Origin: an uncultured Collinsella sp.
GTDB lineage: Bacteria; Actinomycetota; Coriobacteriia; Coriobacteriales; Coriobacteriaceae
Length of the DNA stretch: 56,099 nt
Reading direction: 5' to 3'
Assembly (NCBI GenBank): GCA_900542175.1
Contig: UQNC01000008.1
Span: 1-56,099 of the forward strand
Under the pieces are notes generated by a model. It searched no databases, was not told where the DNA came from, and was given only the letters and a program-made list of their open reading frames with translations. Positions 35,486-44,389 of the stretch are shown in pieces. The translations under genes and the position numbers were made by a program. Every line of letters starts with the position of its first letter. The stretch's first letter is position 1.

Positions 35486-36561
35486 TAGAGGTCTCCTCCC
35501 TTAAACGGCAAACCCTGCTCGGCCGCCCGCAGTATGCGCTCATCGATTTGGGAACGCAGGATATCGTTGGTGGCGACCCAGGCAGCAAAGCTGGCGTTGT
35601 CGGGGGCGCCCAGGCCCTCCTGCAGTACCGGCGTCGCCTCGGACAGCGCGAGGACAAGCTCGTCGGTGGAGCCCACACCCACGTTGACGCGGGCATAGAC
35701 GCCATCGGGAAACTCGGTTTGGAAGTAGAGCGCCTCGGCCGCGTGCGGGCACGAGCGTGCGAGGATGCGCAAATAGTGCTCGGCGCCCTCGTAGTCCAGC
35801 TCGCGCCAGGCAGCGCTCATCAGCGCGATGAGCGTCCACGGGTCCAAGTCGCGCTCCGCATCCTTGGGACGACGGCGCAGCGGCGTGTTGGCGAGATAGG
35901 GGACGGAGTGGGCAGAGCGAAAGCGCTTGAGCTCCTCGGCGGGGTATTCGAGCTTTGCCATGGCGAGCATCGCGGTGTGGCGGACACCAGCGGGGTCGTT
36001 GGGCGCAAAGTCGAGGCTGCGGTTTGCGGCTTCGAGCGACATGCGATAGCGGCCGCTAATGAGCGCGCGTGACGCAAGGGCGGCAAGCCAGCGCAGATAG
36101 GGGCGGCGCGTAAGGTCGCCTGCGGCCTCACGCTCGTAGGGGTCCTGCGCCGAGGCGATTTTGAGCGCCAGGTCATGCTCCACCTCGTCGCACTTGGACA
36201 CCAGATACTGCACGTATTCCTCGTTGGATTCGGCGGTGAGGGCGGTCAGCATGCGCTGAGCGTCCCAGTTGGTGGGGTCGAGCGCGGCTGCCTCGCGGAG
36301 CATGTTCTCGGCAGCTGCCTCTTCCTGCTCTGCCTGGGTATCGTCAGGGATAAAGGGAATGCGGTAGTCGACAGCCTCGACCACCTTGGCAATGAGGTGC
36401 CCGGCGCGGTCGCGGTCGTGCACGATGAGCGGTGCGGGGTTGCGGGTGAATTGTTCCATCAGATGCTCTACGGCGGCAGCGTCGGTGAGCGGGATATTGT
36501 CGCGGCGCAAGGCCTCAAGAACGAGGCGATGGCAATCCTCTTGAATGGGATCGAATGCCAT
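35485..36561 (-). CDS. Helical-repeat protein of unknown function, first gene of the murT-gatD operon
   Basis: 358 residues, rich in Ala, Leu, Glu and Arg, predicted as TPR-like helix pairs (MLREAAALDPTNWDAQRML, YRMSLEAANRSLDFAPND). No catalytic motif is seen. ATG 36561 has GGAGG 5 nt upstream; a longer N-terminus is possible but lacks this site. It heads an operon with its paralog and MurT-GatD. A -10-like TATATA lies near 36600 on the minus strand. I do not recognise the family. Confidence 0.8.
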   Translation of the reverse strand: MAFDPIQEDCHRLVLEALRRDNIPLTDAAAVEHLMEQFTRNPAPLIVHDRDRAGHLIAKVVEAVDYRIPFIPDDTQAEQEEAAAENMLREAAALDPTNWDAQRMLTALTAESNEEYVQYLVSKCDEVEHDLALKIASAQDPYEREAAGDLTRRPYLRWLAALASRALISGRYRMSLEAANRSLDFAPNDPAGVRHTAMLAMAKLEYPAEELKRFRSAHSVPYLANTPLRRRPKDAERDLDPWTLIALMSAAWRELDYEGAEHYLRILARSCPHAAEALYFQTEFPDGVYARVNVGVGSTDELVLALSEATPVLQEGLGAPDNASFAAWVATNDILRSQIDERILRAAEQGLPFKGGDL

Positions 36562-37061
36562 GGGGCCTCCTTTGCTGCGGTTAGGGTTCAAATGTTTCTA
36601 TATAAAGTTCTAGTTTACCCGCATGTGGCACAACGGGGGTGCCGCACTTGGACTTGCACCTTTGCACCACGAAGACGGATGTCGCACAAATGTCGGCACC
36701 TTGGACGACCGAGTGGTATCACGGTGCCGCAAACGGTCGATTTTTGGCGGCGAACGGTGCATATTTTGGAGGGGCACGGTCCTGCCCGGGATATGTAGTC
36801 AACCTTGATAAAACGTTTGCCCAGCTTGGGAGTATGAATGCCGCACAAGGGTCTTCAGGGATAGAAAAAACGTTTCATCATTGGCGGCTTTAGGTGAATA
36901 ACTGACCAACCAGAACGGTAAAATAGTGTTTGTCTGAGCGTTGAGACGTTTAGACATCGCGCATTGTCATCGCCGGCAACGCGCAAACCGGTCCTAACGG
37001 AGCCAATTGGGTGCTCCGTTATATACGCAAGTCTAAGAGGGGCTTGTTTAGGAGGCACAGT
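36562..37061. other. Divergent intergenic region
   Basis: 500 nt without a credible gene between the murT-gatD operon and the alcohol dehydrogenase. It holds a leader hairpin, AACGGAGC / GCTCCGTT (36996-37020), 42 nt ahead of the dehydrogenase start, which may act in attenuation or mRNA stability. GTGCCGCA is repeated several times between 36640 and 36850. Short frames here look random. Confidence 0.5.
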
Positions 37062-38285
37062 ATGGGACGTTTTACCAATCCTCGCGATCTGTACTTTGGT
37101 GAGGGCGCTCGCCACGAGGTGAAGAACCTCAAGGGTAAGAAGGCCATCATCGTTTCTGGCGGCAGCTCTATGCGCCGCGGCGGGTTCCTGCAGGACGTTG
37201 AGGCCGACCTCAAAGAGGGCGGCTTCGAGGTCAAGCTGTTCGAGGGCGTCGAGTCCGATCCCTCCATCGAGACCGTCATGAAGGGCGCAGCCGCTATGCG
37301 CGACTTCGAGCCCGACTGGATCGTTGCTATCGGCGGCGGTTCGCCCATCGATGCTGCTAAGGCCATGTGGGTCTTCTACGAGTATCCCGAGGAGTCCTTC
37401 GACAACATTATCCAGCCGTTCAGCTTCCCCGAGCTGCGTCAGAAGGCTCACTTCTGCGCCATTTCCTCTACCTCCGGCACTGCTACCGAGGTCACCGCAT
37501 TCTCCGTCATCACCGACTACGCCAAGGGCATCAAGTACCCGCTGGCCGACTTCAACATCACCCCTGATGTCGCCATCGTCGACCCCGAGCTCACCTACAC
37601 CATGCCCTCCAAGCTGTGCGCTCACACCGGCATGGATGCTCTGACCCACTGCATGGAGGCCTACGTTTCCACCTGCGCTTCCATGTTCACCGACGCCAAC
37701 GCTCTGCACGGCATCCGCGAGATCGTCGAGTGGCTGCCCAAGTCCTATGCTGGCGACCATGAGGCCCGTCAGCACATGCACGAGGCTCAGTGCATCGCCG
37801 GTATCGCCTTCTCCTCGGGCCTGCTCGGCATCGTTCACTCCATGGCTCACAAGACCGGTGCAGCCTTTGAGAACGGTCACATCATCCACGGTGCCGCTAA
37901 CGCCATGTACCTGGGCAAGGTCATCCAGTGGAACTCCAAGGACCCGCGTGCTGCCGAGCGTTACGCTTACGTGGCCAAGGAGATCCTGCACCTTCCCGGC
38001 GAGACCAACGAGGAGCTCATCGCCGCGCTCGTCCAGAAGATTCGCGACCTCAACGACCAGCTCAACATTCCGCAGTCCATCAAGGATTACGCGAATGGCG
38101 GCGTGAAGGTCGACGCCGAGAACCCGCAGATGGTTTCCGAGGAGGAGTTCCTCGCCAAGCTGCCCGAGATCGCCGCGAACGCCGAGCAGGACGCCTGCAC
38201 GCCGGAGAACCCGCGTGAGACCAAGGCTGCCGATTTCGAGAAGATCCTCAAGGCCTGCTACTACGACACCGACATCGATTTCTAA
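37062..38285 (+). CDS. Iron-containing alcohol dehydrogenase
   Basis: 407 residues of the Fe-ADH (group III) family, probably reducing an aldehyde or ketone with NAD(P)H during fermentation. GGGSPIDAAK binds the cofactor; metal ligands lie in the HTGMDALTHCMEAY and VHSMAHKTGAAF...HGAANA blocks. A ~60-residue acidic C-terminal extension follows. ATG 37062 is behind AGGAGG. A strong terminator separates it from gldA; substrate unknown. Confidence 0.93.
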   Translation: MGRFTNPRDLYFGEGARHEVKNLKGKKAIIVSGGSSMRRGGFLQDVEADLKEGGFEVKLFEGVESDPSIETVMKGAAAMRDFEPDWIVAIGGGSPIDAAKAMWVFYEYPEESFDNIIQPFSFPELRQKAHFCAISSTSGTATEVTAFSVITDYAKGIKYPLADFNITPDVAIVDPELTYTMPSKLCAHTGMDALTHCMEAYVSTCASMFTDANALHGIREIVEWLPKSYAGDHEARQHMHEAQCIAGIAFSSGLLGIVHSMAHKTGAAFENGHIIHGAANAMYLGKVIQWNSKDPRAAERYAYVAKEILHLPGETNEELIAALVQKIRDLNDQLNIPQSIKDYANGGVKVDAENPQMVSEEEFLAKLPEIAANAEQDACTPENPRETKAADFEKILKACYYDTDIDF

Positions 38286-38307
38286 TCGACTCTTGTTATC
38301 GTAATGA

Positions 38308-38346
38308 GGGGCTCCGCACGTATCCGTACGGAGCCCCTTTCTTTTT
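38308..38346 (+). terminator. Alcohol dehydrogenase terminator
   Basis: GGGGCTCCG...CGGAGCCCC stem (with inner ACG/CGT) and TTTCTTTTT. Only 23 nt separate it from the gldA start, so gldA expression may depend on partial read-through. Confidence 0.92.
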
Positions 38347-38369
38347 AATTATTAGAGAATGGGATAAAA

Positions 38370-39470
38370 ATGGCTGCAATCTTCAATAGCCCCAGCAAGT
38401 ACATCCAGGGCCCGGACGAGCTCGCCAAGCTCGGCTCTTACGTTGAGCCGCTCGGCGCTAAGGCCCTCGTCATCGTGACGCCTTCGGGCAAGAAGCGCGT
38501 CGGCACCAAGATCGAGGGCGGCTTTGCCGAGGCTAAGGCCGAGCTGCTGTTTGAGGACTTTAACGGCGAATGCTCCAAGGGCGAGGTCGATCGCCTGGTT
38601 GCGCTCGCCCGCGACAACGGTTGCGACATCATCGTCGGCGTCGGTGGCGGCAAGATCCTCGACACCGCCAAGGCCGTCGCCTATTACCTGGAGTCCCCGG
38701 TTATCATTTGCCCCACCATTGCTTCGACCGATGCCCCGTGTTCGGCGCTTTCGGTGCTCTATACCGATGACGGCCAGTTCGACAAGTATCTCTTCCTTAA
38801 GGCAAACCCCAACATTGTCCTTATGGATACGACGGTTATCGCGGCGAGCCCGGTGCGCCTGACGGTTTCCGGTATGGGCGATGCGCTCGCAACCTATTTC
38901 GAGGCTCAGGCGACGCACGACGCCGACGGTGGCACTTGCGCCGGCGGTAAGGGCGGAATGGCCGGCTTGGCGCTCGCCAAGCTCTGCTATGAGACGCTCA
39001 TGGCCGATGGCGTCAAGGCCAAGGTTGCGCTGGAGAAGGGTGCGCTCACGCCTGCCGTCGAGCACATCATCGAGGCCAATACGCTGCTTTCGGGCATTGG
39101 CTTTGAGAGCTCGGGCCTTGCTGCTGCTCATGCCATCCACAATGGCCTGACGATGCTGCCCGAGTGCCACGGCATGTATCACGGCGAGAAGGTCGCTTTC
39201 GGCACCATCGTCCAGCTGGTACTCGAGGATGCCCCGACCGAGAAGCTCGAGGAAGTCTTGGGCTTTTGCATTGAGCTGGGCCTGCCGGTCACGATGAAGG
39301 AACTTGGCGTTGCCGAGCTTACGCGCGAGCAGGCCATGGTCGTTGCCGAGGCCGCTTGCGCACCCGAGGACACCATGTGCAACATGCCGTTTGAGGTGAC
39401 GCCTGAGATGGTCGCCAACGCCATCCTGGGTGCCGACGCACTGGGTCACTACTACCTTATGGATGAGTAA
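38370..39470 (+). CDS. gldA: Glycerol dehydrogenase-like enzyme
   Basis: 366 residues of the GldA branch of Fe/Zn alcohol dehydrogenases, oxidising glycerol to dihydroxyacetone with NAD+. Cofactor loop GVGGGKILDTAKA, CPTIASTDAPCSALSVLY (family hallmark), and metal ligands in GMGDALATYFEA and LAAAHAIHNGLT. The start ATG 38370 has only a weak ribosome site. Followed by a terminator and then by a paralog. Confidence 0.92.
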   Translation: MAAIFNSPSKYIQGPDELAKLGSYVEPLGAKALVIVTPSGKKRVGTKIEGGFAEAKAELLFEDFNGECSKGEVDRLVALARDNGCDIIVGVGGGKILDTAKAVAYYLESPVIICPTIASTDAPCSALSVLYTDDGQFDKYLFLKANPNIVLMDTTVIAASPVRLTVSGMGDALATYFEAQATHDADGGTCAGGKGGMAGLALAKLCYETLMADGVKAKVALEKGALTPAVEHIIEANTLLSGIGFESSGLAAAHAIHNGLTMLPECHGMYHGEKVAFGTIVQLVLEDAPTEKLEEVLGFCIELGLPVTMKELGVAELTREQAMVVAEAACAPEDTMCNMPFEVTPEMVANAILGADALGHYYLMDE

Positions 39471-39484
39471 ACTTAGGTAAGGAA

Positions 39485-39518
39485 GGGGCAAAGCCGACAG
39501 ATGGCTTTGCCCCTTTTT
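39485..39518 (+). terminator. gldA: gldA terminator
   Basis: Perfect 11-bp stem GGGGCAAAGCC / GGCTTTGCCCC with a 7-nt loop and TTTTT. Confidence 0.95.
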
Positions 39519-39523
39519 GCTAT

Positions 39524-39583
39524 GGTGCAAAGTGGCCTGTCTCCAATGTACAAGTTGGTGCAGGGGGCAGGTTACTTTGCGCC
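39524..39583. repeat. Imperfect 21-nt inverted repeat
   Basis: Arms 39524-39544 and 39563-39583 match at about 16 of 21 positions and carry CAAAGT, CCTG and a C run, like the hairpins at 7876 and 32179. It lies just ahead of the second gldA-like gene, where it could affect that gene's initiation. Confidence 0.45.
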
Positions 39584-39614
39584 AACCGTTGTTTGTTGAA
39601 GGGCGGATTCTCGT

Positions 39615-40682
39615 ATGGCGCTTCCCATGGTTTATGGCGGTCCGGGTCGGTATGTTCAGGGGCCGGGCGAACTTTCGCGTCAGGGCAGGTATTTGTCATG
39701 GTTGGGCTGCGCCGCCTATGTCTTGTTTGACCAAGGCACCGAGAATCGGCTGTGCAAGCAGATCGTCGATGGATTTCTGGACGACCATCTGAGCGAGCCG
39801 TTCTTTAAGATTTATGACGGTCCGTGTACGGAAGAGGCCGTTGTAAAAATGGCTAAGGAAGCCCAGGCCGAGTATTGTGACATGGTGGTGGGTATTGGCG
39901 GCGGCAAGATGCTCGATATCGCCAAGGCCGTTGCGTTTTATGCCGAGTTGCCGTTGTGTGTATGCCCCACGGCGGCTTCGATGGACGGTCCGTGCAGCGC
40001 GATATCGGTGCTGTATCACGAGGATAGGTCGTTCGACCGCTACCTGATGCTCGAGAAGAATCCAGACCTGGTCGTGGTCGATACCAACGTGGTCGCGGCG
40101 GCCCCGCTGCGTATGACGGTCGCTGGTATGGGCGACGCGCTGGCAACGTACTTCGAGGCGCGTTCGTGCGCCGCGGCGCATGGCGCCAACGAGCACGGTG
40201 GCGCGCCGGGACACTTGGCCTTGGTTACGGCTCGCGCCTGCTATGACACACTCATGGAGTGCGGCGTCGCTGCCAAGCGCGATCTTAAAAAGGGCCGTAT
40301 ATCGCCGGCGGTTGAGCGCCTGATCGAATGCAATATTCTGCTCTCGGGTGTTGGCTTTGAGAGCGGCGGCTTGGCGTTGGCGCATGCCATCGCCAACGGT
40401 CTGACGATTCTGCCCGAGTGCAAGGGCATGCATGGCGAGGCCGTGGCATTTGGCCTGGTGGTGCAGCTGCGCCTGGAGCGTGCGCCCGAGCTTGATCAGG
40501 TGCTCGAGTTTTGCCAGCGCGTTGGTCTGCCGACGACGCTCGAGGAGCTGGGCCTTGGCGAGATTTCCGATGCCGATCTGCAGAGTGTTGCAAATGCGGT
40601 CTTTAGAAATGAGCGTAATATGGCCAACGAGCAGGCCAAGGTGACCAAACAAAAACTCGTGCAGCTCATGTGCGAGGCATAG
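39615..40682 (+). CDS. Second glycerol dehydrogenase-like enzyme (GldA paralog)
   Basis: 355 residues, clearly paralogous to the preceding gene: the same GIGGGKMLDIAKA, CPTAASMDGPCSAISVLY, GMGDALATYFEA and LALAHAIANGLT blocks. It differs in a charged C-terminus and lacks a clear ribosome site; ATG 39615 follows GAAGGGCGG with long spacing. It may use another polyol or hydroxyketone. Tandem duplication with divergence is the simplest origin. Confidence 0.88.
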   Translation: MALPMVYGGPGRYVQGPGELSRQGRYLSWLGCAAYVLFDQGTENRLCKQIVDGFLDDHLSEPFFKIYDGPCTEEAVVKMAKEAQAEYCDMVVGIGGGKMLDIAKAVAFYAELPLCVCPTAASMDGPCSAISVLYHEDRSFDRYLMLEKNPDLVVVDTNVVAAAPLRMTVAGMGDALATYFEARSCAAAHGANEHGGAPGHLALVTARACYDTLMECGVAAKRDLKKGRISPAVERLIECNILLSGVGFESGGLALAHAIANGLTILPECKGMHGEAVAFGLVVQLRLERAPELDQVLEFCQRVGLPTTLEELGLGEISDADLQSVANAVFRNERNMANEQAKVTKQKLVQLMCEA

Positions 40683-40833
40683 CTTGGCACTTGATTGACC
40701 TTGTGCAATCGAGGCGGCGATAGGCCATGGGCTATTTGCCGCAAAGATGCTCCGCGTGTAATTTGCCCGAGGCGTGGGCCGATAGCGTATCATTATCTCT
40801 TGCTTGTTTGCACTGCTCAGGGAGGGGCCGCGC

Positions 40834-42087
40834 ATGGCGCAGGAACACGATCTGTTTGATGACATTATCGAGATCAGCAAGGGTTTCGACTTTCTTAAAA
40901 ACCCGCTTGGCGGCGTGACCGATGCACTCGATCCATCGGCGCCGCAGTGGAATCCTGCCGACTACAAGGAGCGCCCGCGCGGCAACACCATTCCGTGCCT
41001 GGCCTGCAAAAACGAGAAGGGCGGCTGCACCGCGTGCATGGACGTGTGCCCGGTCAACGCCATCGAGGTCGAGGAAGACGCCATCGAGATCCTCGATACC
41101 TGCCGCAAGTGCGGCCTGTGCGCTGCCGCCTGTCCGACTGAGGCGATTATTTCGCCGCGCCTGGCGCCCAAAAACCTGTATGACGATATCGTCTCTGCTG
41201 CTACGAGTCATGAGACCGCCTACGTTACCTGCACGCGTGCTCTTAAGCGCATGCCGCGCGAGAACGAGGTCGTCGTTGCCTGTGTGGGCGATATTACGGC
41301 CGAGACCTGGTTCTCGGTGCTGGCCGATTATCCCAATGTGAGCGTGTACCTGCCGTTGGGCGTGTGCGATAAGTGCCGTAACACCGGTGGCGAGGACATC
41401 TTGGGCGAGGCCATTGCTACCGCCGAGGAGTGGGCGGGCACGGGCATGGGTCTGGAGGTCGATCCCAAGAGCCTCAAGTGCCATAAGCGCCGCGAGTACG
41501 AGCGCAAGGAGTACATGGAAAAGATCGCCCGCACCACGGGCCTTACCGTGACAAAGCTCAATCCGGCAACGGCGGCACTGGCCTCGGTGACGCAGAAGCT
41601 CAAAGCCCATCGCCATCAGATCACGCAGCTCGAGCGTACGCTCAACACCATGTGCGGCACCACGACGGCCAAACGTCGCCGTACGCTTACGCACGGGCGA
41701 CAGCTGGTGCTCTCGACGCTGCAAAACCATCCCGAGCTTGCCCAGAACATGCAGGTGAGCACGCCGGAGTGCGATTTTGACAAGTGCACGTCGTGCGGCG
41801 AGTGCGTCAATGTGTGCCCCACGTTCGCCTGCGATCTGGTGGGAAGCGGCCGCTTTGCACTGGAGTCCACGTATTGCTTGGGCTGCGGTGCCTGCGTCAA
41901 GGTGTGCCCTGAGCATGCGCTCAAGTTGGTTGAGCACGACGCGTCCAATCTGGTCGTCGTCGATCCCGAAGCCGAGGAAAAGGCCGCCCAGAAGGCGAAG
42001 GCCCACGAAGAAGCCCAGAAGGTCAAGGCCGAGGCAAAGGCCAAGCTCGATAAGATGCTCGACCAGGTGGAGAAGCTCGCGGACTAG
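40834..42087 (+). CDS. Ferredoxin-like protein with four 4Fe-4S motifs
   Basis: 417 residues with two ferredoxin pairs at opposite ends. N-terminal: CLACKNEKGGCTACMDVCP (unusually spaced) and CRKCGLCAAACP. C-terminal: CTSCGECVNVCP and CLGCGACVKVCP, followed by a charged Lys/Glu-rich helical tail likely to form a coiled coil. The middle third (TCTRALKRMPRENEVVVACV...VCDKCRNTGGED) has further cysteines. It probably transfers electrons to a partner not in the window. ATG 40834 is behind GGGAGGGG. No exact family name is given. Confidence 0.85.
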   Translation: MAQEHDLFDDIIEISKGFDFLKNPLGGVTDALDPSAPQWNPADYKERPRGNTIPCLACKNEKGGCTACMDVCPVNAIEVEEDAIEILDTCRKCGLCAAACPTEAIISPRLAPKNLYDDIVSAATSHETAYVTCTRALKRMPRENEVVVACVGDITAETWFSVLADYPNVSVYLPLGVCDKCRNTGGEDILGEAIATAEEWAGTGMGLEVDPKSLKCHKRREYERKEYMEKIARTTGLTVTKLNPATAALASVTQKLKAHRHQITQLERTLNTMCGTTTAKRRRTLTHGRQLVLSTLQNHPELAQNMQVSTPECDFDKCTSCGECVNVCPTFACDLVGSGRFALESTYCLGCGACVKVCPEHALKLVEHDASNLVVVDPEAEEKAAQKAKAHEEAQKVKAEAKAKLDKMLDQVEKLAD

Positions 42088-42201
42088 TCAGCGACCCCTA
42101 TCTCTGCTTCATTCGTGCCGCCGTGGCGTCCGGGTTAGCCCAGATGCTGCGGCGGCGCTATACTTATGCAGTTTGAAATGCTTGTACCAAAAGGAGCTGT
42201 C

Positions 42202-43278
42202 GTGTCCCTTTCCATCGGTATCGTGGGCCTGCCCAACGTAGGCAAGTCGACGCTGTTCACCGCGCTTACCAAAAAGACCGGCCTTGCCGCCAACTATCCG
42301 TTCGCCACGATCGACCCCAACGTGGGTATCGTCGACGTGCCCGATAGCCGCCTGCAAAAGCTCGCCGACATCGTTAACCCGGGTCGCATTGTGCCGGCGA
42401 CGGTCGAGTTCGTCGACATCGCAGGTCTGGTGAAGGGCGCCAACGAGGGCGAGGGCTTGGGCAACCAGTTCCTGGCCAACATTCGCGAGACCGACGCCAT
42501 CTGCGAGGTCGTGCGCTACTTTAAGGATCCCAACGTCATGCGTGAGGTGGGCCGCACGGGCGAGTTCGTCGATCCCGCCGGCGATGCCGACACCATCATG
42601 ACCGAGCTCATCCTGGCCGACATGGGCACGCTCGAGAAGCAGCTGCCTAAGCTCGAGAAGGAGGCCAAGCGCGACAAGGAGCTCATGCCCAAGTTCGAGG
42701 TCGCCAAGCGCCTGCTCGCCTGGCTCAACGAGGGCAAGCGCGCCGCATCCATGGAGATGACCGACGAGGAGCGTGCTGCCGCCAAGGGCCTGTTCCTGCT
42801 CACCATGAAGCCCATCCTGTACGTGGCAAACGTGGACGAGGACATGCTCAACGAGGACCTGGCGCCCATCGATGGCGTCAAGCCGCTGCCCATCTGCGCC
42901 AAGATCGAGGCCGAGCTTTCCGAGCTCGATCCCGAGGACGCCGCCGACTACCTGGAGAGCCTGGGCTTGGAGCAGCCCGGCCTGGACGTGCTCGCGCAGG
43001 CGGCCTATAAGCTGCTCGGCCTGCAGTCGTTCTTTACGGCCGGCGAGATGGAGGTCAAGGCCTGGACGGTGCGTCAGGGTGCGACCGCTCCGCAGGCTGC
43101 CGGTGTCATCCACACCGACTTTGAGCGCGGCTTTATTAAGGCCGAGGTCATTGGCTATGACGACTACATCGAGCTCGGCGGAGAGCAGGGCGCCAAGGCC
43201 GCCGGCAAGCTGCGTATTGAGGGCAAGGACTATGTCATGGCCGATGGCGACGTCGTGCACTTCCGCTTTAACGTGTAA
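42202..43278 (+). CDS. ychF: Ribosome-binding ATPase YchF (Obg family)
   Basis: 358 residues. P-loop GLPNVGKSTLF, switch DIAGLVKGANEGEGLGNQF and C-terminal TGS domain (GATAPQAAGVIHTDFERGFIKAE) are as in YchF, which prefers ATP over GTP and binds ribosomes. GTG 42202 with AAGGAG 5 nt upstream gives the family's MSLSIGIVG-like start; the frame is open to an ATG at 42166. Confidence 0.95.
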   Translation: MSLSIGIVGLPNVGKSTLFTALTKKTGLAANYPFATIDPNVGIVDVPDSRLQKLADIVNPGRIVPATVEFVDIAGLVKGANEGEGLGNQFLANIRETDAICEVVRYFKDPNVMREVGRTGEFVDPAGDADTIMTELILADMGTLEKQLPKLEKEAKRDKELMPKFEVAKRLLAWLNEGKRAASMEMTDEERAAAKGLFLLTMKPILYVANVDEDMLNEDLAPIDGVKPLPICAKIEAELSELDPEDAADYLESLGLEQPGLDVLAQAAYKLLGLQSFFTAGEMEVKAWTVRQGATAPQAAGVIHTDFERGFIKAEVIGYDDYIELGGEQGAKAAGKLRIEGKDYVMADGDVVHFRFNV

Positions 43279-43289
43279 GGACGACGCAC

Positions 43290-43673
43290 ATGTTTAAATA
43301 TGGCAAAAAAGCCGGCTACATGGGTATTGCGCTGCTCGTGCTTGCGGTGATTCCGCTGGTGGTCGCAGCGTGTGTTATCCCCAACATTGGTCCCGAGGTG
43401 GCAACAAAGTTTAATGCCGCCGGCGAGGCGACGCGCTGGGGCAAGAGCTACGAGTTGCTGGCGCTGCCGGTGCTCAACTTGCTGCTGAGCGTGGCGACGT
43501 ATTTTACGGCGGGACGCCAGGCAAAGAACAATGATGACTCCGCCGCCATGGCGCGCATCGTGTGCGAGCGCTACCTGCGCAACGGTTGCATCACGGGTGT
43601 GTTCCTCAACGTGGTCAACGTTTACTTTATGTACTCGGCGATTACCGGAACGGGCTTTGGCCTTGGTTTCTAG
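43290..43673 (+). CDS. Small membrane protein, DUF1648-like
   Basis: 127 residues with three hydrophobic segments (~10-30, ~55-68, ~98-118). The first loop reads IPNIGPEVATKFNAAGEATRWGKS, the pattern of DUF1648, the N-terminal part of SdpI-type immunity/signalling proteins. The SdpI core is missing. It lies 11 nt behind ychF and may be co-transcribed. Function unknown. Confidence 0.7.
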   Translation: MFKYGKKAGYMGIALLVLAVIPLVVAACVIPNIGPEVATKFNAAGEATRWGKSYELLALPVLNLLLSVATYFTAGRQAKNNDDSAAMARIVCERYLRNGCITGVFLNVVNVYFMYSAITGTGFGLGF

Positions 43674-43682
43674 CTTGTCCTT

Positions 43683-44072
43683 TTAGGCAACGAGTCTGCA
43701 CATATATTCAATGGCTGCTGTGAGGCCGCCGCTCGATCGTGGTTTAAAGACCATGTCGGCGGCGGCCTCGTTTTCGTATCCGGCGCCGCGAAGGGCGAGC
43801 GCGATACCGGCTTCCAGGAGAAGGGGCAGACCACGTTGGCTGGTTGCGATTACGGCAGCCTGATTGAGCGAGCAGCTGTGCGCTTGGCATTGGATGGCAA
43901 GTTCACCTTGCGCCGGGCAAGGGACCAGAACGGCGGCGACGCGACTTGATAGCAATGCAAATGCTGTGCGCTCATCGGGCGAAAGGCATTCGGCTTCAAC
44001 GACGACGAGCTTGGGCGGTGCGCTGTTTGTGCGAAGCATGGCTCGGTACATGCGGACCGAAGAACCCGACAT
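43683..44072 (-). CDS. Hypothetical protein, divergent from an XRE regulator
   Basis: 129 residues, alpha/beta in character (PPKLVVVEAECLSPDERTAF, SRVAAVLVPCPAQGELAI), with three cysteines in the middle; no family recognised. A good AGGAG site lies ahead of ATG 44072. A perfect 24-bp palindrome 24 nt upstream and the divergent XRE gene suggest the two genes form one regulatory pair. Confidence 0.65.
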   Translation of the reverse strand: MSGSSVRMYRAMLRTNSAPPKLVVVEAECLSPDERTAFALLSSRVAAVLVPCPAQGELAIQCQAHSCSLNQAAVIATSQRGLPLLLEAGIALALRGAGYENEAAADMVFKPRSSGGLTAAIEYMCRLVA

Positions 44073-44095
44073 AGAAAACTCCTGTGTATTCGTTT

Positions 44096-44119
44096 AAACG
44101 TAAACTATAGTTTACGTTT
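44096..44119. promoter_or_regulatory. Perfect 24-bp palindromic operator
   Basis: AAACGTAAACTA followed by its exact complement TAGTTTACGTTT, with no spacer, between the divergent genes at 43683-44072 and 44149-44367. Very likely the binding site of the XRE protein, repressing both directions. Confidence 0.8.
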
Positions 44120-44148
44120 TTGTTCAGCTCCATTTCGAACTCGGCTGC

Positions 44149-44367
44149 ATGGACGAACGTGCGAAACAGATTCTTGGCAAGCGAGTCGAGCAGACGCGCA
44201 GGGACCTTGGTATCTCCAAGGTCGATTTTTGTGTGGCGACAGGAATCAGCCGACCCTACCTCGACCGAATCGAAGATGGGACGGCAAATTTCACGCTCAA
44301 GGTTCTATTTAAGATCGCGCCCGCACTCGGCATGACGGTGTCAGAGCTTCTCGAGGGCATCGAATAG
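44149..44367 (+). CDS. XRE-family helix-turn-helix regulator
   Basis: 72 residues, essentially one HTH_3 domain (LGISKVDFCVATGISRPYLDRIEDG recognition region, then LFKIAPALGMTVSELL). Without a sensor domain it probably acts as a dimeric repressor at the 24-bp palindrome ahead of it. Ends 23 nt before the convergent asparaginase. Confidence 0.9.
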   Translation: MDERAKQILGKRVEQTRRDLGISKVDFCVATGISRPYLDRIEDGTANFTLKVLFKIAPALGMTVSELLEGIE

Positions 44368-44389
44368 GGGATACCCGTCGACAACTGAA

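Noticed and set aside
36623..36893. Short plus-strand frames in the murT-gatD/adh gap
   Set aside because: No ribosome site, no conserved composition, overlapping one another in three frames.
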